From: Ruminococcus flavefaciens
GTDB taxonomy: Bacteria; Bacillota; Clostridia; Oscillospirales; Ruminococcaceae
Length of the DNA stretch: 24,693 nucleotides
Assembly (NCBI GenBank): GCA_004554385.1
Contig: SFMO01000093.1
Location: 1 to 24,693 of the forward strand
Direction of reading: 5' to 3'
Part shown: positions 14,003 to 22,997 of the stretch, piece after piece
Layout of the letters: each line of letters starts with the position of its first letter
Position numbering within the stretch: position 1 is the stretch's first letter
The notes under the pieces: generated by a model
What the model was told of the DNA's origin: nothing
The model's database searches: none
What the model saw: only the letters and a program-made list of their open reading frames with translations
Made by a program: the position numbers and the translations under genes

Positions 14003-14857
14003 TTAGCCCTTGACACCGCCCAGTGCAACACCTGCTATAATGTACTTTGAAAGTACGAAGTATGCAATGAGGATCGGTATTACGGTAAGTAACAGTCCCA
14101 GATAAACTGAACCGTACTCGGTTTTGTATGCGTCACCGTTGAGAAGCGATACCATCTGTGGCATTGTGTACTTCTTCATATCCGTGTTAAGGATCTGCGG
14201 CATAAACAGCTGGTTCCAGCTGGTTACGAAGGAGAAGATAGCCTGAGTAGCCATAGCGGGCTTCATCATAGGGAGAACGATCTGGTTGAATATCCTGAAT
14301 TCGCCTGCACCGTCGATTCTTGCAGACTGAAGTATTTCCATCGGAAGTGATGGTATCATATACTGTCGCATGAAGAATACAGTTGTAGGTGCTGCGATTG
14401 CAGGAAGTATAAGAGGCCAGAAGCTGTTAGTCCAGTGGATCTTATACATGAATGTGTAGAAACCGATACTGCTTACCTGTGCAGGGATCATAAGCACTGC
14501 CATGATAACAGTAAAGAACGGTTTTCTGAGTTTCCAGTCATACGCAACAAGTGCGAATGCTGTCATAGTCGAGAAATAGATATTGCATGCAGTAGAACCG
14601 ATAGAAACGATAAGTGAGTTTCTGAATCCGAGAAGCGGATCGAAGGTTCCGTGCTTCATAAGTACATTCCAGTTTGTTTTGAGATTTACACCCGGAATAA
14701 ATGAGATCGCATGGCTCTGGATCTCGGCTGTACTTCTCGTAGAGTTAACTATCATTATGATAAACGGAAATATACTTAATACAGTGAGAAGTATACAAAA
14801 TGCGTATGCAATGATCTTAAAACCATATGTAGCTGGTTTTTTATTTACCACTGCCAT
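14003..14857 (-). CDS. sugar ABC transporter permease, MalG/AraQ type
   Basis: This 284-residue inner-membrane permease has a first membrane segment at about 13-35, about six segments overall, and the cytoplasmic EAA-type loop (SARIDGAGEFRIFNQIVLP) that couples to the ATPase. The C-terminus GGVKG is typical of the MalG branch of the carbohydrate CUT1 family. It overlaps the preceding permease gene by 13 bases, with GGAGGAG upstream of its ATG. Given xylA and GH3 upstream, the cargo is probably a xylo-oligosaccharide. Confidence 0.94.
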   Translation of the reverse strand: MAVVNKKPATYGFKIIAYAFCILLTVLSIFPFIIMIVNSTRSTAEIQSHAISFIPGVNLKTNWNVLMKHGTFDPLLGFRNSLIVSIGSTACNIYFSTMTAFALVAYDWKLRKPFFTVIMAVLMIPAQVSSIGFYTFMYKIHWTNSFWPLILPAIAAPTTVFFMRQYMIPSLPMEILQSARIDGAGEFRIFNQIVLPMMKPAMATQAIFSFVTSWNQLFMPQILNTDMKKYTMPQMVSLLNGDAYKTEYGSVYLGLLLTVIPILIAYFVLSKYIIAGVALGGVKG

Positions 14858-15834
14858 TGATTTACTCCTCCCTTCGCAGCTCTGCGTGCTTCTTTCTTGG
14901 CTTTCTTGATTTCCTTATCCATCTTTATCTGTTCCTTATCTCGCATTATAAAGAACAGTACACCCGAAAGTGCAGCGATGATAATCCACATCAGCATACT
15001 TGCTGCAGAAGCTCTGTTGTACAGGTAGCTTCCCGAGAAAGCCTGATTGTAAATGAATACACTGGTCGTAAGTGTAGCTCTGTCAGGACCGCCCTTAAGG
15101 AAGAGGAACGGGATATCGAACATATTAAGTCCGCCGACAAGGCTTGTTACGAGTGTGTAAAGTAAAACAGTCTTTATGTTAGGTATTGTTATACGGAAGA
15201 AGGTCTGAACACCATTTGCTCCGTCGATCTCTGCCGCTTCATAGATATCAGGGCTGATACCAAGAACGCCAGATATAAGAACTATCATTGTATTTCCATA
15301 CCATGTCCAGAACTGAATAAATACAACGATCAGCTTTGATGCCAACTTACTTGTGAAGAAGTAATATGGTTCATCTACGAGACCGGAGCTCTTCAGAAGG
15401 TCATTTACAGGTCCTACAGGATAGTTAAAAAGTGAATGGAACAGGATCGCTACTGTTGCAGCCGTAATAATATTCGGCATATAGAAAACGACTTTGAAGA
15501 AACCTTTTCCCTTGATCTCATTAGTGTGTGATGTGAACCACGCAGTGAGAAGAAGAGCTATGGTGATCTGTGGGATAAAGTTCATTATCCAGATCACTAC
15601 CGTGTTCTTAAGAGATACACGGAAAGAATCATTCTGTAATATAAGTTTATAGTTTTCTAACGGATGCTCCAGAATGTGGAAATTGGTGTTATTTACACCT
15701 CTACAATCTGTGAAGCCGAGTAACGCTGTATAAAGAGTCGGGTACAGCGTAAAGATCAAAAAAGCAACAACAAAAGGAATACTGAAAAGATATCCGTATT
15801 TTGAATAGCTAATACCTTTAAGCTTCGTTTTCAA
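14845..15834 (-). CDS. sugar ABC transporter permease, MalF/UgpA type
   Basis: This 329-residue CUT1 permease has a first membrane segment at about 15-36 (FSIPFVVAFLIFTLYP), further segments to about 305, and the EAA loop EAAEIDGANGVQTFFRITIP. The C-terminal tail is strongly basic (KEIKKAKKEARRAAKGG). Translation starts at TTG 15834, nine bases after AGGAGG. It pairs with the overlapping downstream permease to form the membrane pore of the transporter. Confidence 0.94.
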   Translation of the reverse strand: MKTKLKGISYSKYGYLFSIPFVVAFLIFTLYPTLYTALLGFTDCRGVNNTNFHILEHPLENYKLILQNDSFRVSLKNTVVIWIMNFIPQITIALLLTAWFTSHTNEIKGKGFFKVVFYMPNIITAATVAILFHSLFNYPVGPVNDLLKSSGLVDEPYYFFTSKLASKLIVVFIQFWTWYGNTMIVLISGVLGISPDIYEAAEIDGANGVQTFFRITIPNIKTVLLYTLVTSLVGGLNMFDIPFLFLKGGPDRATLTTSVFIYNQAFSGSYLYNRASAASMLMWIIIAALSGVLFFIMRDKEQIKMDKEIKKAKKEARRAAKGGVNQWQW

Positions 15835-15862
15835 AGCCGTAAGCCTCCTTTTTATTTACAGG

Positions 15863-15890
15863 GCTGCACCGCGTATTTCAGCGGTACAGC
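15863..15890 (-). promoter_or_regulatory. hairpin between binding-protein and permease genes
   Basis: A 10-bp stem with one G-U pair (15863-15872 with 15881-15890) and an 8-nt loop follows the binding-protein stop codon by about 15 bases. No long U-run follows on the minus strand. Such hairpins commonly protect the mRNA 3' end or partly stop transcription, giving more binding protein than permease. Confidence 0.65.
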
Positions 15891-15905
15891 TCTGTTACGT
15901 ATGAA

Positions 15906-17369
15906 TTAGTGAATATCGAGCTCGTCAGCAACTTCCTGCTTGAAGTCCTTGATAGCCTGTTCCTTAGACTTGTTGCCAGCTGTGTACTGACGAACCTGTC
16001 CACGCCACTTCTCGTTGATCTTCTCATCGTATGGTGTGAGGTTCTTACCGTTAGCCAGCTTGTTACCAGCAGCAAATGCCTCGAACATGTCCTGTCCGCC
16101 GAGGAAGTCAACCTTACCGTCAGACATAGCAAGAACAGTACCTGAAGCTACACAGTCCTTAGTAGGCTTAGCAGGATTGAATGTTCCGTTAGCCCACATA
16201 TACTGGAGACCGTCCTTAGTGCAGTCGAGAGTGATCCAGTCGATGAGCTCTCCAACGCCTTCCTTAACCTTTGAATCCTTGTTAGCAAGAACCCATGTAC
16301 CTCCCCAGAAGAAGCCGATAGGTGGCTGGCAAACTGCCCAGTCGCCGTATGTACCGATAGATGTATCAAGCTCCTTTATAGGATTGCCGTCTGCATCCTT
16401 CTCGCCTGTTTCCTTCCAAGAACCGCAGTTATCAGACATTGAGTAGTTAACGAGCCATGCAGGACCGAAGAATCCGAGAACTTCCTTCTCACCCTCGCCC
16501 TTCATATCAGCGAACCAACCATCCTGCCAGTCCTCTGTATCGTTGTGATAGCCGTTGTCCTTGAGCTTCTTGGAAAGATCAAAGAATGCCTCACGCTTAG
16601 GATCTATATTGAGCTTACCGTCAACAACCCAGCCTGTATCAGAGCTGTTCTCAACAGCGTGCCAGATATCACCGTCACCGGAAACGATACCATAGCCCTT
16701 GCCCTTGAGCTCTTCTGCGCACTCAAAGAACTTATCCCAGCTGTTTGTACCAGCACCGATCTTCTCCTCAACTGTCTTAGGATCATCTGAACCGAAAGCA
16801 GCCTTAGCAACTGAACGTCTGTAGATGAAAGCACCACCTGTAGCCTGGTAACCGAGACCAACTACATTTCCGTCCTTTGAACCGATATCAATTGTGTACT
16901 GAGCAATGTCAGCAGCCTTGATCTCGTTGTCAACGTCGATTCCGAGATCCTTGTAAGGAGCAGCATAGCTTGACATCTCGCCCTGTGTATACTTAAGAAC
17001 AAATGCAGCCTCTGCACAGTACATATCAGGAGCGTCGTTTCCGCCGCCTGTGAGTGCCTTGTCGAGTGCAGGCTGATAAGCACCATCTGTAGTAGGAACG
17101 ATTGTTACCTTAACGTCGTACTTATCTGCGAACTCTGGGTGAAGTGTCTTGTACTTGTCAACCATCTTCGGAACTTCGTCTGTGAAGGACCAGAGGTTGA
17201 TAGTCTGCTTCTTGCCATCTGACTTGCCGGCATCGTCCTTCTTGGACTCTGTCTGGCTTGAGCTTGATCCGGTGTTACCCTGATCTGTTGTTGATGACTT
17301 ACTTCCGCCGCAAGATGTAGCTGTTGCGAGCAGTGCAAGTGCTGAAATGAACGATAACGCTTTTTTCAT
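15906..17369 (-). CDS. extracellular sugar-binding lipoprotein of the ABC transporter
   Basis: This 487-residue family 1 solute-binding protein has a lipoprotein signal peptide ending in ATATSC (Cys20) and then a Ser/Thr/Lys-rich linker to about residue 55. The mature domain starts near QTINLWSFTDEVPKMVDKY, the usual first strand and helix of CUT1 binding proteins. It should capture oligosaccharides outside the cell and deliver them to the two permeases encoded just downstream. GGAGG precedes the ATG. Trp-rich stretches suit stacking against sugar rings. The cargo (xylo-oligosaccharide) is inferred from xylA and GH3 next door. Confidence 0.93.
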   Translation of the reverse strand: MKKALSFISALALLATATSCGGSKSSTTDQGNTGSSSSQTESKKDDAGKSDGKKQTINLWSFTDEVPKMVDKYKTLHPEFADKYDVKVTIVPTTDGAYQPALDKALTGGGNDAPDMYCAEAAFVLKYTQGEMSSYAAPYKDLGIDVDNEIKAADIAQYTIDIGSKDGNVVGLGYQATGGAFIYRRSVAKAAFGSDDPKTVEEKIGAGTNSWDKFFECAEELKGKGYGIVSGDGDIWHAVENSSDTGWVVDGKLNIDPKREAFFDLSKKLKDNGYHNDTEDWQDGWFADMKGEGEKEVLGFFGPAWLVNYSMSDNCGSWKETGEKDADGNPIKELDTSIGTYGDWAVCQPPIGFFWGGTWVLANKDSKVKEGVGELIDWITLDCTKDGLQYMWANGTFNPAKPTKDCVASGTVLAMSDGKVDFLGGQDMFEAFAAGNKLANGKNLTPYDEKINEKWRGQVRQYTAGNKSKEQAIKDFKQEVADELDIH

Positions 17370-17427
17370 TTTTCTTTACCTCCAATTTTGGATTAAATTG
17401 ATTTATATCTTTAACAGTCCGCTTAAA

Positions 17428-18741
17428 TTACAGACTGAAAAGAACATTGTTAACGATAGACTCGAGCTGTTCCTGTCTGCCGCTCTGGAGTGAAGCAGTA
17501 ACCTCGCCCTTTTCCAGTGCATACTTTTCAAGAGATGCGAAGTCTGCCTTGCCTGCGATGATGTCTGCGCCGATACCTGTGTTCCATGAAGCATATCTGT
17601 CGTCTACGAACTTGTCGATACGTCCGTCCTCGATGAGCTTGAGAGCTGCTCTGAAGCCGAGTGCGAATGCATCCATACCAGCGATGTAGCTGTAGAAGAT
17701 ATCCTCAGGAGTGAAGCTGCCTCTTCTTGCCTTAGCGTCGAAGTTAAGACCGCCGTTTGTGAAGCCGCCTGCCTTGATAACTTCATACATACACATTGTA
17801 GTATCGTAGATGTTTGTCGGGAACTGGTCTGTATCCCATCCGAGGAGAGGATCTCCCTGGTTAGCATCGATAGAACCGAATACGCCGTTATCTCTTGCAA
17901 CACGGAGCTCGTGCTGGAATGTGTGCTGAGCGAGTGTAGCGTGGTTAGCTTCGATGTTCATCTTGAAGTCCTTATCGAGACCATACTTTCTGAGGAAGCC
18001 CAGAACAGTAGCTGTATCGAAATCATACTGGTGCTTTGTTGGCTCCTTTGGCTTTGGCTCGATGTAGAAATCACCTGTGAAGCCGATAGAACGACCGTAC
18101 TCAACAGCCATCTTCATAAGACGAGCCATGTTGTCGAGCTCAAGGCCCATGTTTGTGTTGAGAAGTGTCTCATAGCCCTCACGGCCGCCCCAGAATACGT
18201 AGCCGTTACCGCCAAGCTTTACTGTAGACTCAAGAGCCTTCTTTATCTGAGCAGCTGAGAAAGCGAAAACGTCTGCAGAAGGTGAAGTACCTGCACCGTG
18301 CATGAATCTTGGATGATCAAAGCACTTTGCTGTACCCCAGAGGCACTTCTTGTCGCCCATAGCTGTCTTCATATAATCTGTAACGATATCGAGCTGAGCA
18401 TTTGTGTCCTTTAAGCTGCCGTACTCAGGAGAGAGGTCACGGTCGTGGAAGCAGTAGTAATCAATGGAAAGCTTATCCATGATCTCCTTAGCTGCATCAA
18501 CCTTAGCCTTAGCTCTTGCAGCAGGATCAGCCTGACCCCATGTCTTGTCTGTTGTTCCGCAGCCGAACATATCTGTTCCGTCGCCGCCCATTGTGTGCCA
18601 CCATGAGAGAGCAAACTTAAGGTGGTCGCGCATCTTCTTGCCGTTGATTACTTCGTCAGGATTGTAGTACTTGAATGAAAGTGCATCTTTGCTGTCCTTG
18701 CCCTTATACTCGATCTTGCCGATATTCTTGAAAAATTCCAT
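17428..18741 (-). CDS. xylA: xylose isomerase
   Basis: This enzyme of about 437 residues interconverts D-xylose and D-xylulose with divalent metals. The catalytic His-Asp region FHDRDLSPE, the metal-binding stretches EPKPKEPTKHQYDFD and EANHATLAQHTFQHEL, and GSIDANQGDPLLGWDTDQFP are all intact. It belongs to the longer class II xylose isomerases. Two ATGs lie in tandem; the second (18741) has better spacing from GGAGG. It sits between the GH3 xylosidase gene and the binding-protein gene, and acts on the xylose released by the former. Confidence 0.97.
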   Translation of the reverse strand: MEFFKNIGKIEYKGKDSKDALSFKYYNPDEVINGKKMRDHLKFALSWWHTMGGDGTDMFGCGTTDKTWGQADPAARAKAKVDAAKEIMDKLSIDYYCFHDRDLSPEYGSLKDTNAQLDIVTDYMKTAMGDKKCLWGTAKCFDHPRFMHGAGTSPSADVFAFSAAQIKKALESTVKLGGNGYVFWGGREGYETLLNTNMGLELDNMARLMKMAVEYGRSIGFTGDFYIEPKPKEPTKHQYDFDTATVLGFLRKYGLDKDFKMNIEANHATLAQHTFQHELRVARDNGVFGSIDANQGDPLLGWDTDQFPTNIYDTTMCMYEVIKAGGFTNGGLNFDAKARRGSFTPEDIFYSYIAGMDAFALGFRAALKLIEDGRIDKFVDDRYASWNTGIGADIIAGKADFASLEKYALEKGEVTASLQSGRQEQLESIVNNVLFSL

Positions 18742-18756
18742 CATTTTCCTCCATAA

Positions 18757-20835
18757 TTATACATTTATTTTCAGAGTAGTGCATTTCTTGCCGTTCAGCT
18801 TTTCGCTGAGTTCGTCAGGCTGTGAAGTTCCTGCATAGAGGGTGAACTCACTGCCTTCCTTTACCCACTCACCTTTTTCATTGACTGCCATTGTAGCTCT
18901 TTCAGGAAGAGTGATCTGTACGATCTTACTCTCGCCTGCGTCAAGTGCGACTCTCTTGAAGCCGCAGAGGCTGTGGTTGGGAACTGCGTTCTCCGAATAA
19001 CCTTTAATATAGAACTGGACTACATCCTCTGTAGCACGGCTGCCTGTATTTGTGATCTTGACAGAAGCAACGCCGTTTTCAAAGGTGAGATCCGAGCACT
19101 CTGTCTCGGAATATGTAAGTCCGAAGCCGAAGGGATAAAGTATATTGCCTTCGGAATATCTGTAAGTACGGTTCTTCATGCTGTAATCCGAGAAATCGGG
19201 CAGCTTTGAAGCGTCCTCATAGAATGTAACAGGGAGCTTGCCGGAAGGAGAAATCTTGCCGAAGAGTATATTTGCAAGAGCTCTTCCACCCATCTGACCG
19301 GGATACCAGGCATGGATAAGCGCATCGCAGTCTGCTTCAACGTTTATCGCACTTCCTGCTGCTGTAACTATGATAACAGGCTTTCCTTTAGCCATTACCG
19401 TCTTTACAAGCTTTCTCTGTGACTCGGGAAGTCTCAGGTCGTTCTTATCACCTGACGAGAACTCGTTGCCTGTATCGCCCTCTTCGCCTTCGATAGTAGC
19501 GTCAAGACCGACACAGAGCACAACAATATCAGAATGCTCAGCGATTATCTCTGCCTCGGCAAGTCTGTCGTCAGGAAGAGCAAGCTGCATGCATCTGTCT
19601 TTGTAGAGGTGGCTTCCCTCGGAGAAAAGAACTCTGCCGTCGAACGCCTCACGGATTCCATCAAGGAATGTGATGTATTCATCAGCTCTGCCGTTGTAGT
19701 TACCCTCAAGTGCGGGAACACTGTCGGCATTTGGTCCGATTACTCCGATAGTCTTGTATTTCTTGCCGTCAAGCGGCAGGATACCATTATTTCTAAGGAG
19801 CACCATTGCTCTCTCTGAACACTCCAGAGCGAACTTCTTGTGCTCGTCGCAGGCAACGATGTCATAATCAAGTCCGTCATATTCTGTGGACTTGTCGAAC
19901 ATTCCGAGCCTTACTCTTGTTCTCATCAGCTTAACGCAGGCATTTCTAAGGTCCTCCTTAGTGATGAGACCTTCATTGTATGCGATAAGAAGATGAAGAT
20001 ATGTATTACCGCAGTTGAGGTCGCAGCCTGTTTTGAGTGCCAGAGCAGCGGACTCGGGAGCGGTCTTTGTAACGCCATGATTGGTGTGGAAATCTCTGAG
20101 TGCCCAGCAGTCAGATACGAAGTGTCCGTCGAAGCCCCATTCCTCAAGCTTTTTCATAAGGAATTTGCTTGCACATGCAGGCTCACCGTTTACGCGGTTG
20201 TAAGCACCCATAACGCTCTCTACCTTTGCTTCTTTTACAAGAGCTTCGAAAGCAGCGGTATAGGTCTCTGTCATATCCTTCATATTTGACTTTGCATCAA
20301 ACTCATGTCTTGTAGCCTCAGGGCCGCTGTGAACAGCGAAGTGCTTTGCACAGGCTGCTGTTCTGAGAACCTTGCCGTCGCCCTGAAGTCCCTTGGCATA
20401 AGCAACGCCGAGTCTGGCTGTGAGGTACGGATCTTCGCCGTAAGTCTCCTGACCTCTTCCCCATCTCGGATCGCGAAAAATATTTACATTAGGTGACCAG
20501 AGTGTAAGTCCCTTGTAGATATCACGGTCACCATGAGCGGAATACTCGTTATACTTTGCCCTTGCTTCAATAGATGTGATCTCGCCTGCTTTATGTACAG
20601 CGTCCTCATCGAACATTGCCGCAAGACCTATGGTCTGTGGGAACATTGTAGCTGTTCCTGCTCTTGCAACACCGTGAAGTCCTTCGCTCCACCAGTTGTA
20701 AGCCGGTATACCAAGACGGTCTACCTTAGGTGCGTCATATTTGAGCTGTTCTGCCTGTTCCTCCACTGAAAGCCTGTCCGTAAGGTCCTCGGCTCTCTCC
20801 TGCGCGGATAATGCTTCATTCAAATATTTCTCCAT
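18757..20835 (-). CDS. GH3 beta-xylosidase, cytoplasmic
   Basis: This 692-residue family 3 glycoside hydrolase has no signal peptide, so it acts inside the cell on imported oligosaccharides. The N-terminal barrel has WWSEGLHGVAR, SPNVNIFRDPRWGRGQE, the KH pair (164-165) and the nucleophile Asp242 in FVSDCWA. The second alpha/beta domain spans about 340-575. An FnIII-like C-terminal domain begins near 590. The motifs match the beta-xylosidase/arabinofuranosidase branch rather than the beta-glucosidase branch, and linkage to xylA supports xylosidase. It is 15 bases upstream of xylA and 31 bases downstream of the mutarotase-like gene. Confidence 0.93.
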   Translation of the reverse strand: MEKYLNEALSAQERAEDLTDRLSVEEQAEQLKYDAPKVDRLGIPAYNWWSEGLHGVARAGTATMFPQTIGLAAMFDEDAVHKAGEITSIEARAKYNEYSAHGDRDIYKGLTLWSPNVNIFRDPRWGRGQETYGEDPYLTARLGVAYAKGLQGDGKVLRTAACAKHFAVHSGPEATRHEFDAKSNMKDMTETYTAAFEALVKEAKVESVMGAYNRVNGEPACASKFLMKKLEEWGFDGHFVSDCWALRDFHTNHGVTKTAPESAALALKTGCDLNCGNTYLHLLIAYNEGLITKEDLRNACVKLMRTRVRLGMFDKSTEYDGLDYDIVACDEHKKFALECSERAMVLLRNNGILPLDGKKYKTIGVIGPNADSVPALEGNYNGRADEYITFLDGIREAFDGRVLFSEGSHLYKDRCMQLALPDDRLAEAEIIAEHSDIVVLCVGLDATIEGEEGDTGNEFSSGDKNDLRLPESQRKLVKTVMAKGKPVIIVTAAGSAINVEADCDALIHAWYPGQMGGRALANILFGKISPSGKLPVTFYEDASKLPDFSDYSMKNRTYRYSEGNILYPFGFGLTYSETECSDLTFENGVASVKITNTGSRATEDVVQFYIKGYSENAVPNHSLCGFKRVALDAGESKIVQITLPERATMAVNEKGEWVKEGSEFTLYAGTSQPDELSEKLNGKKCTTLKINV

Positions 20836-20866
20836 TAAGCATTTCCCTTTCTTATTATATGTAGTA

Positions 20867-21757
20867 TTATATTTTGCTTACAAACTCATCTATGACCTTT
20901 TCGGGAGACCATTCAGTAGTAGTGAACTCCCATGTTTCCTTAAGTGAAGCGGTCTCTCCTGACTTATACGTCCTGAGCTCGCCAAGTATCTCACACTCAA
21001 GGAAAAGATTGTTTGTATATGTCTCAAAGTTACAGCAGAAATCAGGATATTCAACAGGTTTGTATCCTTCAAAGCAAACTCTGAGGATATTGTTTCTGTT
21101 AACATATAATATCTGTTTTCCCGTAACATTGAATCCTGTCTTGAAAGGCTTTGTCGCCTTTGCCTCCTGTCTGAGCAGAGCGTATTTATCTGTCAGCGTA
21201 AAACGTGCATCCTTTATATCGGAATAGCTCCAGAGAGCCATTGTCCTGTTCGGAAGGAAACCGTTATCGTCTCTGCAAAGAGGGATTATCTCAGTTCCTC
21301 CTGCCGCAAGTCCTGTAACGGACCAAACTGCGAATCTTGAAGGCTTATCAGAGCAATTTGTGATCCTGTTGTCAACAGTAACAGTATTGCTGTCATCCAT
21401 TGTGATCACAAGCTCAAACTGCTTGTCAAATTTTGTTCTTGCAGGTCTGAGGGTAAGTGTACCATTGTCAAAAAGCGCCTCGACTTTTGAATTATCGGGA
21501 AGATATGTCTCAGGCATCTCCTCGGGAGCACACCAGATACGATGGCCGCCGTAAGCGTACCATACTCCGTAGCCGTTGTTCATCTCGTAGAAATTTCTGT
21601 CAACATCCTCAAACAGCATATTATCGCCGTTTACTGCTCCGAAGAAAACTATTCTCGGACCTACGTCAGTAGTAGCGATCAGCTTTATCCTGTCATTTTC
21701 GAGGCATTGACACTTCCCGAAATTCCCATATTCTATCTCATAGCATTTTACAGACAT
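20867..21757 (-). CDS. mutarotase-fold-like protein (DUF4380-like), first gene of the xylan operon
   Basis: This is a soluble protein of about 296 residues without a signal peptide. The frame extends 17 codons further up, but the ATG at 21757 follows AAAGGTGATG and gives a sensible N-terminus, MSVKCYEIEYG. It is rich in beta strands. It carries TTDVGPRIVFFG near residue 30, then YGGHRIWCAPEEMPETY near 75, the pattern of the aldose-1-epimerase-like beta-sandwich and DUF4380. A histidine and acidic residues in the HRIW/APEE region could form an active site. As the first gene of a xylose-releasing operon it could be a sugar epimerase/mutarotase. The fold is an impression from motifs and the function is inference. 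Confidence 0.65.
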   Translation of the reverse strand: MSVKCYEIEYGNFGKCQCLENDRIKLIATTDVGPRIVFFGAVNGDNMLFEDVDRNFYEMNNGYGVWYAYGGHRIWCAPEEMPETYLPDNSKVEALFDNGTLTLRPARTKFDKQFELVITMDDSNTVTVDNRITNCSDKPSRFAVWSVTGLAAGGTEIIPLCRDDNGFLPNRTMALWSYSDIKDARFTLTDKYALLRQEAKATKPFKTGFNVTGKQILYVNRNNILRVCFEGYKPVEYPDFCCNFETYTNNLFLECEILGELRTYKSGETASLKETWEFTTTEWSPEKVIDEFVSKI

Positions 21758-21788
21758 TAATACATCACCTTTCGTTTGCTCTAACGAT

Positions 21789-21817
21789 ATTATATTACAC
21801 TTTCGCAATTAATACCA
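21789..21817 (-). promoter_or_regulatory. weak, probably activator-dependent promoter of the xylan operon
   Basis: On the minus strand TATAAT (21789-21794) lies about 30 bases before the first gene's ATG. The sequence 17 bases upstream, TGGTAT (21812-21817), is a poor -35 box and coincides with one arm of the inverted repeat at 21811-21840. Confidence 0.55.
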
Positions 21818-21840
21818 GTCAAATATTGCGAATTGGTATT
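21811..21840. promoter_or_regulatory. inverted repeat, candidate operator of the AraC-type regulator
   Basis: AATACCA (21811-21817) and TGGTATT (21834-21840) form perfect 7-bp arms with 16 bases between them. CGCAATT and GCGAATT sequences lie beside them. The pair lies in the divergent gap at the position where an activator would replace a missing -35 box. The rest of the 224-base gap is AT-rich and holds only promoters. Confidence 0.5.
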
Positions 21841-21878
21841 CAAAAAATGCTAACATTGCACAAATTATTCAAACCCAC

Positions 21879-21908
21879 TTTACAAATACTATCATAATAG
21901 TGTATAAT
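21879..21908 (+). promoter_or_regulatory. promoter of the AraC-type regulator gene
   Basis: TTTACA (21879-21884) and TATAAT (21903-21908) are 18 bases apart, about 73 bases upstream of the ATG at 21982. Confidence 0.6.
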
Positions 21909-21981
21909 ATATCCAGATAACACGGTAAAATATGAAGATTGACATAAAATTCACAACAATTTTTGACTAAGGAGGCTAATC

Positions 21982-22845
21982 ATGATTAAAAATCTGTCGG
22001 GCGATTACGAGACCGTCGAATACGAAAATCAACGCTTCGTAATGCTCTATGACAATGATGAGATCGAAGAATACCCCACACACTGGCACAATGCGGTTGA
22101 AGTCATAATACCGCTTCACAACGGTTTCACTGTTACGGTGGGCGGCACTGATTACCACCTTAACGAAAAAGAGATAATAATAATTCCGCCGGGCGAGCTT
22201 CACTCAATGCCTGCCCAGGAAGGCAGACGCATCATCTTCCAGTGTGACAACAGCATCATAAGCGACATTCCCGCCCTCGAAGCGCTGGTGCCTGTTTTCT
22301 CAGACGCATTCTATATAAACTCTACATTAAATAAAGAGCTTTATATCCTCTCACGCAAAAGCATACTCGATATTTATTCAGAGTATTATTCAAAATCCTC
22401 TCTTGCTGATGTCAGGATATACATTTGTCTCATCAATATGCTGACCGCAGTGCGCGAGTATCAGCTCACGCAGGCTGCTGACGCTTTCTCAGGCGAAATC
22501 CCCGGACGTGATGACTCCAAGAAATTCAACATGGTCATGAAGTACATCAACCAGAATTATATGTTTGATATCCCTCTTGAGAAGATCGCTGATATAGCAG
22601 GTTACAGCAAATACCACTTCTCGCGCATATTCAAGAAATACAATAACGTTTCATATATACAATATATAAATGGTAAGCGTATCAAGGCCGCGGAAAGACT
22701 GCTCATCGATCCTTCTCTGTCCGTGACCGAGGTTGCGATGCGCGCCGGTTTTGCAAGTCTGACCACATTCAACCGTGCATTCAAAAAGGCAAAGAACTGC
22801 ACACCTACAGAGTTCAAGACCCTCTACAAGATCTCTGATACATAA
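21982..22845 (+). CDS. AraC-family transcriptional regulator with cupin sensor domain
   Basis: This 287-residue regulator has an N-terminal cupin (about 20-110) with HWHNAVEVIIP and a conserved-fold PPGELHSM strand, the usual sugar-sensing half of AraC/XylS proteins. The C-terminal 100 residues hold the double helix-turn-helix: DIPLEKIADIAGYSKYHFSR, then SVTEVAMRAGFASLTTFNR and FKKAKNCTPTEF. AAGGAGG precedes the ATG. It is transcribed divergently from the xylosidase/xylose isomerase/transporter operon and is most likely its activator, with a xylose or xylo-oligosaccharide signal. The ligand is inferred. Confidence 0.95.
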   Translation: MIKNLSGDYETVEYENQRFVMLYDNDEIEEYPTHWHNAVEVIIPLHNGFTVTVGGTDYHLNEKEIIIIPPGELHSMPAQEGRRIIFQCDNSIISDIPALEALVPVFSDAFYINSTLNKELYILSRKSILDIYSEYYSKSSLADVRIYICLINMLTAVREYQLTQAADAFSGEIPGRDDSKKFNMVMKYINQNYMFDIPLEKIADIAGYSKYHFSRIFKKYNNVSYIQYINGKRIKAAERLLIDPSLSVTEVAMRAGFASLTTFNRAFKKAKNCTPTEFKTLYKISDT

Positions 22846-22859
22846 GCAGCAAAATATAA

Positions 22860-22896
22860 CACCGAGCCCGTAATTGCGGACTCGGTGATTTTTATT
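22860..22896 (+). terminator. terminator of the regulator gene
   Basis: Stem CACCGAG-C-CCG/CGG-A-CTCGGTG (22860-22870 with 22877-22887) is followed by ATTTTTATT, about 15 bases after the regulator's stop codon. Confidence 0.85.
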
Positions 22897-22935
22897 ATGA
22901 AGCTGCACTAAAATCGCCAGCTATTATACAACAGA

Positions 22936-22970
22936 GCGGCGGTACATAAAGTACCGCCGCTTTGCATTTT
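22936..22970. terminator. terminator of the GH16 gene, possibly bidirectional
   Basis: A perfect 10-bp stem GCGGCGGTAC/GTACCGCCGC (22936-22945 with 22951-22960) has a 5-nt loop and lies 38 bases beyond the GH16 stop codon. On the minus strand it is followed by TCTGTTGTATAA; on the plus strand by TTTGCATTTTATAT. Confidence 0.75.
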
Positions 22971-22997
22971 ATATAAGGAATGATCCCATGCACCTTA

